A DNA stretch of 12,201 nucleotides from Promethearchaeota archaeon. GTDB lineage: Archaea; Asgardarchaeota; Lokiarchaeia; Sigynarchaeales; SOKP01. Position numbers and translations under genes: made by a program. The notes beneath the pieces are model-generated. The model had not been told where the DNA came from and made no database searches. It worked only from the letters and a program-made list of their open reading frames with translations. Position 1 is the first letter of the stretch. Each line of letters starts with the position of its first letter. The stretch is taken from NCBI GenBank assembly GCA_016839845.1, contig JAEOTL010000263.1, positions 1 through 12,201 on the forward strand, in the 5' to 3' direction. Shown here piece by piece: positions 1 to 6,157 of the stretch.

Positions 1-522
1 AGAATTGAGAGAGATGTGCTTTCATTTAATCCCAATCTCGTTATTATAACAATAGGAGGTAACGACACATGGAAAGGCCTCACAATTCAAGAATACCAAG
101 ATTTTTTAACACAAGCAATTGAAAAAATTAAAAAGATTAATGCTACACCTGTATTGCAAACATATTACTGCCTTCTTTATAAGGATATGGATGAAGTTTT
201 TCAAAAGTTTCCTCAATTCGTTGAGATAAACAGAAAACTCTCAAAAGAGATGGAAATTCCTTTAATTGATCAGTATAAATATTTTTCACCATTTTACGAA
301 AAAGATGAAAAGACCTATAAAAAAATAATGCTAGACGGATTGCATGTAAATCCTTTAGGGAACGCGATCATGGGAGTTATTGCCAGTCGCGTTTTTTCTT
401 TACCAGATCCGTTTTTTATGGAGAAATCTTTCTGGAAAAAACTAAAAAAGCTCTTCAAGATTATGGAAAAATATACTGAATTACCTTTAAAAATACCCTA
501 TCCAAAACAGAATAATGGATAA
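1..522 (+). CDS. SGNH/GDSL-family hydrolase, 5'-truncated by the window edge
   Basis: This is the C-terminal part of a probable SGNH hydrolase, a family of esterases, lipases and acetyl-esterases. The frame is open from base 1, and the residues before the GTG at 16 continue the conserved strand leading into block III, so the true start lies upstream and GTG 16 is not the start. Block III GGND is encoded at 55-66; its Asn is an oxyanion-hole residue. Block V DGLHVN is encoded at 334-351, with the catalytic Asp and His spaced as D-x-x-H. Block I with the nucleophilic Ser is outside the window. A basic tail rich in Lys and Phe follows block V and could be membrane-associated, but no clear transmembrane segment is visible. 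The substrate cannot be told. It is 202 bp upstream of, and co-directional with, a lipid operon; any link to lipid turnover is only suggestive. Confidence 0.8.
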   Translation, partial: RIERDVLSFNPNLVIITIGGNDTWKGLTIQEYQDFLTQAIEKIKKINATPVLQTYYCLLYKDMDEVFQKFPQFVEINRKLSKEMEIPLIDQYKYFSPFYEKDEKTYKKIMLDGLHVNPLGNAIMGVIASRVFSLPDPFFMEKSFWKKLKKLFKIMEKYTELPLKIPYPKQNNG

Positions 523-525
523 TTA

Positions 526-566
526 TATAATATCGGTATATCCATTAGTAAATGGCTGATATTATA
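526..566 (+). repeat. Inverted repeat / RNA hairpin just after the SGNH gene
   Basis: A perfect 9-bp outer stem (TATAATATC at 526-534, GATATTATA at 558-566) encloses an inner 5-bp stem (CCATT at 542-546, AATGG at 551-555) with a 4-nt loop. It begins four bases after the SGNH stop codon. It could be a 3'-end processing or stability structure, or a dyad protein-binding site. It does not look like a typical archaeal oligo-U terminator because no T-run follows. Confidence 0.45.
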
Positions 567-576
567 ATAATCTGTC

Positions 577-597
577 TCTCTTATTAACTAATAGAGA
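577..597 (+). repeat. Second small inverted repeat downstream of the SGNH gene
   Basis: The left arm 577-585 pairs with 590-597 around a 4-nt loop, with one bulged base. It follows the hairpin at 526-566 by 10 bases, so the two form a tandem. All pairs are AT-rich apart from two C-G pairs, so stability is modest. The function is unknown; 3'-end stability or weak termination is possible. Confidence 0.3.
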
Positions 598-698
598 TAA
601 TAAATAAATCGTTTCTTTTCATACTGTTCATACTCTTTATTGTAACAAATAGAAATAGGTTTGAGAAAAAAGTCTTTAAAGAAAGAATACTTTTTTGG

Positions 699-709
699 CT
701 TATAAATTA
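699..709 (+). promoter_or_regulatory. Probable TATA box of the lipid operon
   Basis: A TTATAAATTA-like element lies 16-26 bp before the ATG at 725. With archaeal spacing of about 25 bp from TATA to start site, the transcript would begin at or very near the ATG, giving a leaderless or nearly leaderless mRNA. No good Shine-Dalgarno sequence precedes the ATG, which fits. The gap 523-724 contains no credible coding sequence. Confidence 0.45.
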
Positions 710-724
710 ATAGAGCTGAGATAA

Positions 725-1486
725 ATGGCTTATACATTAGAATTCTTTCTTTATGATCTTGGCATAGTGGGGATTGCTTTTCTTTATATCATAATAACAA
801 TCGTGATCCCTATGCTGTTATATAAGAAAGATAAAATATCGAAATTTACTGCACGAAAAACTGTTCATTTACTTGCTGGGTTGGTAGTTATTACTTCCCC
901 ATTCTATATTTGGCCATTCTGGCCTACAATAATAGCTGGCATATTCATGGTATTAGTCTATTTTAGTTCGAAAGAATCAAAAGTAAAACAGCTCAAAGAG
1001 TTATATGATACTATATCAGAAGAACAAGAAGAAGGCTTGAAGCGAGCTTTTCTTCAAGGTCCCTTTTTCTATGCCACTTCTCTCACATTATTGGTTCTAG
1101 TTTTCGGTATTTTTGCCCCAGATCAATTTTATTTTGCAATCGCAGGTAGTTTAATCATGATAATTGCTGATACTTTAGCCTCCGTGATAGGTAAAAGATG
1201 GGGAAAAGTAAGCTTGAGTTTTAAATGGACAAAATCAAAACGTACACTCGAAGGCTCCCTTACTTTCTTCGGGACAGCATTTATGTTAAGTTTTCTTTCA
1301 TTTTTTCTATTCGGTTCCCTTATTCCAGCAATTCAGACACCTTTATCACTTAATGCTATTCTAATTTACTCTTTAATTACAAGCTTTATTGCAGCTATTA
1401 TCGAATTGGTATCACCAAGTACATTTGATGATTTAACAGTTCCCCTTGGGAGTACTGTAATTATGTATCTTTTAACTTTAATGTAA
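725..1486 (+). CDS. CTP-dependent polyprenol/phytol/dolichol kinase-like membrane protein
   Basis: A 253-residue polytopic membrane protein with about seven hydrophobic segments. It matches the CTP-dependent kinase/cytidylyltransferase superfamily (phytol kinase VTE5, dolichol kinase Sec59). Supporting motifs are RKTVH at residues 44-48; D149-T-L-A-S followed by GKRWG at 156-160; KRTLEG at 172-177, the family's K-T/S-x-E-G element; and F-D-D-L-T-V-P at 234-240, the final acidic loop. Characterised relatives phosphorylate a lipid alcohol with CTP at the membrane. The CdsA signature is not present. It is the first gene of an operon with three archaeal ether-lipid enzymes, so the substrate may be geranylgeraniol, a dolichol-type polyprenol, or less likely unsaturated archaeol phosphate (the CDP-archaeol synthase step). 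The family call is firm; the exact reaction is not. Confidence 0.8.
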   Translation: MAYTLEFFLYDLGIVGIAFLYIIITIVIPMLLYKKDKISKFTARKTVHLLAGLVVITSPFYIWPFWPTIIAGIFMVLVYFSSKESKVKQLKELYDTISEEQEEGLKRAFLQGPFFYATSLTLLVLVFGIFAPDQFYFAIAGSLIMIIADTLASVIGKRWGKVSLSFKWTKSKRTLEGSLTFFGTAFMLSFLSFFLFGSLIPAIQTPLSLNAILIYSLITSFIAAIIELVSPSTFDDLTVPLGSTVIMYLLTLM

Positions 1487-1535
1487 TTTGTTTTACATAT
1501 AGTTTTTAATTGGAAAAACCTCGGAAAAATAACTC

Positions 1536-2927
1536 ATGGAAAGCATACAAAAATCTTTTGATGTTATAGTTGTTGGTGCGGGTACGGGAGGGGCAATAGC
1601 CTCAAGATTTCTAGCGGAATACGGTTTAAATGTCTGTTTGGTTGATACAAAACCAAAAGAACAAATTGGGAGTAAAATCTGTGGAGATGCGGTAGGCAAT
1701 GAGATTTTTGATCTTCTCAAGATCAATCATCCTAAAAATGAGGAGCTTTCTTGTCATATTAAAGGAGCAAAATTATATTCCCCCAATCTTAAGAAATGTC
1801 TCACCCTGATTGATCCCAAGCAAGCAGGATATATCGTCAATAGATTGGAATTTGGCCAAAGATTATTGAATGAAGCTCTTGATGCGGGGATAACACAATT
1901 TTTAGACAACACAATGGCATTAGATGTGTTTTACAGGAGGGAGACAGTTAAAGGAGTAAAAGTAAAACTGAAGAATGGAGAAAAAACTACCTTAAACGCA
2001 AAATTAGTTATTGATGCCAGCGGATTTTATTCACCTCTTCGAAAAAAGTTGAAGAGTTCCTTAATTGAGACCAATATCTTAAAAGAAGATAGTATTTTAT
2101 GCTATCGAGAAATAGTAAAGTTCCCAAAAAAAGACCAAAATGTGCAAGATCCAGAATATATTACAATTATTCTTGATCAAGAAAAAGCCCCTGGAGGATA
2201 TATTTGGTATTTTCCAAAAGATGAATCCTCTATTAATATTGGGTTAGGAGCTTTTATGAATTATAAGGGAAAGGTTAAGGAATTCTATAAAAAGCATGTG
2301 TTTCAGGAATATATTAAAACTGCAAAATTTGAAATAATCTCATCTGGGGGAGGTGTAGTACCTGTAAGAAGACCTCTATGGTCTTGTGCTGATAAAGGTA
2401 TTATGTTAGTGGGGGATTCTGCCTGTCAAGTGAATCCTCTTCATGGTGGGGGAATTGATCCATCAATGCGAGCTGGCTATTACGCCGCAAATTGTGCGGT
2501 GACCGCTATAGAACAAAACAAATTTTCGATCAATGAGTTATGGGATTATAATTATAAAGTAATGACTAATTTCGGTGCTGAATTTGCAGCTCTAGATTTG
2601 CTTCGAATAGTCCTACAGAGACTTTCAAATGACGATTTAAATTTTGGATTAGAGCGTGATATACTTAGCGGTGAAGAAATATTAGAGATTTCTTCAAAAG
2701 GCGGAATAACTCTTTCGGTAATTGATATGGCGGTAAAGGCAATAAAAGGAATTTCACGTCCTAATTTGCTGTTAGATTTGAATTATCTCCGGATAAAGAT
2801 GAACGAAATTTCCAAACTCTATAAAAGTTTTCCAGAAAATTTTAGCCTATTTTCTGATTGGAAAGAAAAGGTTATGGCCATTTATCAGAATATTTATAAA
2901 ATGATTATTAATAAAAAAAATAAGTAA
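1536..2927 (+). CDS. Geranylgeranyl reductase family FAD-dependent oxidoreductase (archaeal lipid saturation)
   Basis: A 463-residue flavoprotein that probably saturates the geranylgeranyl chains of archaeal lipid precursors, such as digeranylgeranylglycerol phospholipids. The N-terminal dinucleotide-binding fold carries GAGTGG at residues 14-19 after the first beta strand and an acidic residue, D37, ending the second. KICGD at 47-51 matches the conserved Cys-Gly region near the flavin. D160-A-S-G is a further FAD contact. The family hallmark PGGYIWYFP is at 219-227, the substrate-cavity motif often written as Y-x-W-x-F-P. GDSA at 293-296 followed by NPLHGGGI at 300-307 is the second FAD-binding block. 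A TAA immediately before the ATG makes this the first possible start. It lies 49 bp after the kinase-like gene and 9 bp before GGGP synthase. A physiological reductant such as ferredoxin is expected but not visible here. Confidence 0.92.
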   Translation: MESIQKSFDVIVVGAGTGGAIASRFLAEYGLNVCLVDTKPKEQIGSKICGDAVGNEIFDLLKINHPKNEELSCHIKGAKLYSPNLKKCLTLIDPKQAGYIVNRLEFGQRLLNEALDAGITQFLDNTMALDVFYRRETVKGVKVKLKNGEKTTLNAKLVIDASGFYSPLRKKLKSSLIETNILKEDSILCYREIVKFPKKDQNVQDPEYITIILDQEKAPGGYIWYFPKDESSINIGLGAFMNYKGKVKEFYKKHVFQEYIKTAKFEIISSGGGVVPVRRPLWSCADKGIMLVGDSACQVNPLHGGGIDPSMRAGYYAANCAVTAIEQNKFSINELWDYNYKVMTNFGAEFAALDLLRIVLQRLSNDDLNFGLERDILSGEEILEISSKGGITLSVIDMAVKAIKGISRPNLLLDLNYLRIKMNEISKLYKSFPENFSLFSDWKEKVMAIYQNIYKMIINKKNK

Positions 2928-2936
2928 TTATTAGAA

Positions 2937-3764
2937 GTGGAAAGGATGGTTGATATTGTGATTGATGAATACATTGAGAAAAGCACTTATGAATATATTA
3001 TTAATAGAATTAATAAAAAAGGTACGCTGCATTTCTCTTTGATCGATCCCGACCCTATGAGACAAGGGGTTAATAAAGCTGCAAAAATGGCTAAATATGC
3101 AGAAGATGCAGGCACAGATGCTATCTTAATTGGAGGCAGTACCGTCTTTAATCAAAGCTTCGTAGATAAAACGATTCTGGCAATAAAGGAAAAAGTTAAT
3201 ATTCCCATAATTATTTTCCCGGGAGGGATTAGTAACATTTCCCAATATGCAGATGCTATATTTTTCATGTCTTTATTAAATTCATCAGATCCTTATTTTA
3301 TTATAGGACAACAAGCTCTTGCCTCGTATACAATTAAATCTGCTAATCTTGAGGCTATATCGATGGCTTATTTAATTATAGAGCCTGGAGCAAGTGCAGG
3401 GTGGATAGGAAATGCTAGATGCTTTCCTAGAGAAAAACCGAAACTGACAGCTGCTTACAGTTTAGCGGCAGAAATGTTCGGTTTTAAAATAGTGTATCTA
3501 GAGGCAGGATCCGGCAGTCAAAGAATACCAATTGAACATATTGAGATGTGTTCTAAAATATTAGATATTCCTATAATAGTTGGGGGAGGAGTTATCAATC
3601 GAGAGGATGCGAAGGTATTTGTTGAAGCTGGAGCTGATATTGTAGTGATGGGGACATTTCTTGAAAATAACCTCTTAAAGGATAATGGAACATCGTTAAA
3701 GGTAATTATTGATGAAATAAAAGACTGTGCTAAGTCACATAAGAAGAATTTCTCCTTAAAATGA
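2937..3764 (+). CDS. Geranylgeranylglyceryl phosphate synthase (GGGP synthase, group II-like)
   Basis: A 275-residue TIM-barrel enzyme that joins sn-glycerol-1-phosphate and geranylgeranyl diphosphate, the first committed step of archaeal ether-lipid synthesis. Motifs in order, counting from GTG 2937: HFSLIDPD at 32-39, with the Mg-binding Asp residues; GGST at 66-69; FPGGIS at 94-99; EPGASAGWIGNA at 149-160; YLEAGSGS at 187-194; the phosphate-binding GGG at 216-218; and MGT at 238-240. The YLEAGSG form separates it from group I and bacterial PcrB types, which carry YLEYSG-like sequence. The start is uncertain. GTG 2937 has no Shine-Dalgarno; ATG 2946 and GTG 2958 are in frame, and the purine run around 2939-2946 would suit GTG 2958. 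It follows the reductase by 9 bp, so the two are surely co-transcribed. Confidence 0.95.
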   Translation: MERMVDIVIDEYIEKSTYEYIINRINKKGTLHFSLIDPDPMRQGVNKAAKMAKYAEDAGTDAILIGGSTVFNQSFVDKTILAIKEKVNIPIIIFPGGISNISQYADAIFFMSLLNSSDPYFIIGQQALASYTIKSANLEAISMAYLIIEPGASAGWIGNARCFPREKPKLTAAYSLAAEMFGFKIVYLEAGSGSQRIPIEHIEMCSKILDIPIIVGGGVINREDAKVFVEAGADIVVMGTFLENNLLKDNGTSLKVIIDEIKDCAKSHKKNFSLK

Positions 3765-3792
3765 AGAGTGAAACCAAGGAAAAAATAGAATA

Positions 3793-4686
3793 ATGAAAAT
3801 CAAGGATATTATTGAAATTTTAAGACCAATTAATGCACTAATGGGAGGGTTAACAGTCATTATTGGAGTACTGAATACAAGGATTGGATCAGATACAGCT
3901 ACTTTAATTTTTAATATAATTCTTGGTGTAGCTACTTATTTCTTCATAACTGGTTCAGGAATGGTTATTAACGATTATTATGATATTGAAATAGATAAAA
4001 TAAATCGCCCAGAAAGACCGATCCCACGCGGTTCTATAACATTAAATCAAGCTAAAATGTTATGGATTGTAACAGCTGTTATTGGAATTATGCTGGCAAT
4101 AATTCATAGCCTTGTACTTCGAATTGGATTTCTAAACATTGCATTAGCAGTGTTTTTTGCTTTTATTGGATGGTTATATGCAGCTTGGGGGAAAAAAACA
4201 GGATTCATTGGAAACGTTATTGTTAGTGTATCGTTTTCTATTGGATTGATTTATGGGGCAGTGTTAAACAGTTCAATTGTACCCTCCTATGTCTATTTTT
4301 TCTTTTTAACCTCATTTTTCTTACTTCTTTCTCGTGAGGTCATCAAAGGATGCGAAGATGTCGAAGGAGATAAAAAAGAAGGAGTTAAAACAATCGCAAT
4401 TCGAGTTGGTACTAAAAAAGCAACTTATTTTGCACTGATATTTGGAATTTTAGCCATAATTTTCTTCATTCTTCCTGTATCTACACCTATCTTAAATCCT
4501 TTATTATTTTTGATATCAATGGCCTTCGGATTAGCTGTCGTAGTATTTGCTGTGATATTGATGCTAAAGTTAATTATAAAGAAAAATTTGACACTAAAGC
4601 GTTTTAAAAAGATCAGTTTACTTTTAAAATTAGGTGCGTTTTTAGGATTAGCAGCTTTTGTCTTTGCAAGCCTGAAAATTATCTAA
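3793..4686 (+). CDS. Digeranylgeranylglyceryl phosphate synthase (UbiA-family prenyltransferase)
   Basis: A 297-residue membrane prenyltransferase of the UbiA superfamily. It should add the second geranylgeranyl group to GGGP, giving DGGGP. The first Asp-rich motif is NDYYDIEID at residues 60-68, followed by the family's N-R-P-x-R-P-I-P-R-G at 71-80. The second is the CEDVEGDKKEG block at 187-197, followed by T-I-A-I-R-V-G. About eight or nine hydrophobic helices span the rest, and the length is normal. It starts 28 bp after GGGP synthase, the enzyme making its substrate, which is the main reason to call DGGGP synthase rather than a quinone or heme prenyltransferase. Its last 39 bp overlap the 3' end of the convergent methyltransferase gene. 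Confidence 0.92.
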   Translation: MKIKDIIEILRPINALMGGLTVIIGVLNTRIGSDTATLIFNIILGVATYFFITGSGMVINDYYDIEIDKINRPERPIPRGSITLNQAKMLWIVTAVIGIMLAIIHSLVLRIGFLNIALAVFFAFIGWLYAAWGKKTGFIGNVIVSVSFSIGLIYGAVLNSSIVPSYVYFFFLTSFFLLLSREVIKGCEDVEGDKKEGVKTIAIRVGTKKATYFALIFGILAIIFFILPVSTPILNPLLFLISMAFGLAVVVFAVILMLKLIIKKNLTLKRFKKISLLLKLGAFLGLAAFVFASLKII

Positions 4687-6087
4687 AATCCCGCTAAAAT
4701 CTTTTTTTTTTACTAATTCAATTAATTTATTTCTAAATTCTTTATTCAATTTCCTATATGGAAATGTCTGTATTAATCTTCTTGTTTGGGTTAGTCCTAG
4801 ATATTTTCTCGTATATTCTGCATTGGAATATTTATATGTTGTAAGAAATTCACTATCAAGCTTTTCCCGAAATGATTCTAATATAAGATTGAAAGTATTT
4901 TTCAATAATATCTGGGCATTGCGGGATAACTCTGGATCCAAAAAAATTTGAATTGGATGGGTTCTATATGTATTTCCTGAAACGTAGATCCCATCAACTT
5001 CAAAGTCTTCTGAGATTATTCCCAATCCAACCCTTCCATCATGAGATCCTGTATCCACAGTTCTGACATACAGAATATTAGCCTCTATTTTCTTCTTCAT
5101 GGTATCATTTACATCAAGAACCAATTTCCTATATTGATTTCCACGATAATCATTGGCATCAATAACTCTTATTCTGTTAGTTCCTTTATTATTCATCACC
5201 TCCTTTCGTAACAGATAATATCTTACATCCAGGGGAAAACTCACTCTAGATGTATCAAGATATTCGTCAAACTCAGAACCTGCTCGGTAATTATATTTGG
5301 GCTTAAGTCTATACTCTTTTTTGATGCTGCTGTTTTTCTTTTTCACTTTCAGGCCTTTAAATTCTAAAATCTCAGATTTGGGATTCTTTTTCTTTTTAAA
5401 AAACCCAATACAAATGTTTGTCCCTGTAAATTCAAAAATTTGTGTTTCAAATACAATCATCTTTTGAATCTTATATTGTTTTAAGAAATCTAAGCGAAAT
5501 TTATTTGAGCCTGATGCCCCAAATAAAAAATTGGAGGGAATAATATATATTAAATTGGAAATTTTATTTCTTAGATCATTGATCAATGCAATTTGATATA
5601 AATCTTGATAACCCTCATTATCCCCTTTAAAAAGAGTTAAGTACTTCTGAGTTTCTTTATGTTTCTTAATATACCCTAAATAGAGGTAAGGGGGATTAGT
5701 TATATGGAAAATCGGTAATTGTCTTTCCTTTAAGAATAACGGGAAGCTTTCTAAATTATCACGAACTGTTATGTTTTTTAAAGCCAAAGCTGAGGGGATA
5801 CCTAGAATTTCAGCCTTCTTAATACACTTCTTTACCATTTCTTCTTGAATATCTGATAAGTAGATATGCTTCTCGAAAAAGGTGGTCCTTTGAGCGGTTG
5901 GGATCAAATCTAAAAGTGGTAATATGAGGTTGCCTTCCCCAGCGTATAAATCTACCCATCTAAAATTCCACAGTTTAGATTTTATCTCAGGATATATATA
6001 GTTTATAAAAATATCGCTTGAAGTCAAATGAACTCCGTAGGACCTTCGATGGAGATCGTCCTCTATAGTACCACTTTTTTTCCCCAT
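4648..6087 (-). CDS. Solitary N6-adenine DNA methyltransferase (TaqI/Eco57I-like, gamma-type order)
   Basis: A 479-residue protein that should transfer a methyl group from S-adenosylmethionine to adenine N6 in DNA. Motifs in order: GVHLTSSDIF at residues 18-27, resembling motif X (usually GxxYTP); DLYAGEGNL at 46-54, motif I binding S-adenosylmethionine; D79 as the acidic motif II residue; catalytic NPPY at 131-134; and PSNFLFG at 184-190. The C-terminal half (about 235-479) has no motif I can name and should hold the target-recognition domain. No endonuclease domain or separate restriction gene is visible beside it, so it is probably an orphan methyltransferase or a remnant of a restriction system. 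A GGTG element 8-11 bases before the ATG may serve as Shine-Dalgarno. A run of ten A in the coding strand gives Lys460-462. The 3' end overlaps the convergent prenyltransferase gene. Confidence 0.85.
   Translation of the reverse strand: MGKKSGTIEDDLHRRSYGVHLTSSDIFINYIYPEIKSKLWNFRWVDLYAGEGNLILPLLDLIPTAQRTTFFEKHIYLSDIQEEMVKKCIKKAEILGIPSALALKNITVRDNLESFPLFLKERQLPIFHITNPPYLYLGYIKKHKETQKYLTLFKGDNEGYQDLYQIALINDLRNKISNLIYIIPSNFLFGASGSNKFRLDFLKQYKIQKMIVFETQIFEFTGTNICIGFFKKKKNPKSEILEFKGLKVKKKNSSIKKEYRLKPKYNYRAGSEFDEYLDTSRVSFPLDVRYYLLRKEVMNNKGTNRIRVIDANDYRGNQYRKLVLDVNDTMKKKIEANILYVRTVDTGSHDGRVGLGIISEDFEVDGIYVSGNTYRTHPIQIFLDPELSRNAQILLKNTFNLILESFREKLDSEFLTTYKYSNAEYTRKYLGLTQTRRLIQTFPYRKLNKEFRNKLIELVKKKDFSGILDNFQACKDKSC
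4702..4711 (+). terminator. Oligo-T terminator of the lipid operon, inside the methyltransferase gene
   Basis: Ten consecutive T lie 16 bases after the stop of the prenyltransferase gene on the plus strand. Archaeal RNA polymerase terminates at such U-rich tracts without a hairpin. The tract lies in the 3' coding region of the convergent methyltransferase and encodes part of its Lys460-462 run on the other strand. Confidence 0.6.
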
Positions 6088-6157
6088 AGTTCTGCACCAA
6101 TTCTAGAAACGAGATCTATCAATTAATTTTATTAATAACCTCGATTCAATATAGTTT
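6088..6157. promoter_or_regulatory. Divergent promoter region between methyltransferase and membrane hydrolase
   Basis: This 70-bp gap separates two divergent starts. The AT-only stretch around 6121-6138 contains TATA-like sequence readable both ways. On the plus strand its centre is about 25 bp before the ATG at 6158, implying a leaderless hydrolase mRNA. On the minus strand it is about 40 bp before the ATG at 6087, leaving a short leader that would contain the GGTG Shine-Dalgarno-like element. Both genes may share one TATA region. Confidence 0.4.

Noticed and set aside
1493..1726. 77-codon minus-strand open frame across the start of the reductase gene
   Set aside because: It lies mostly antisense to the geranylgeranyl reductase FAD-binding region, has no ribosome-binding site, and its product resembles no family.
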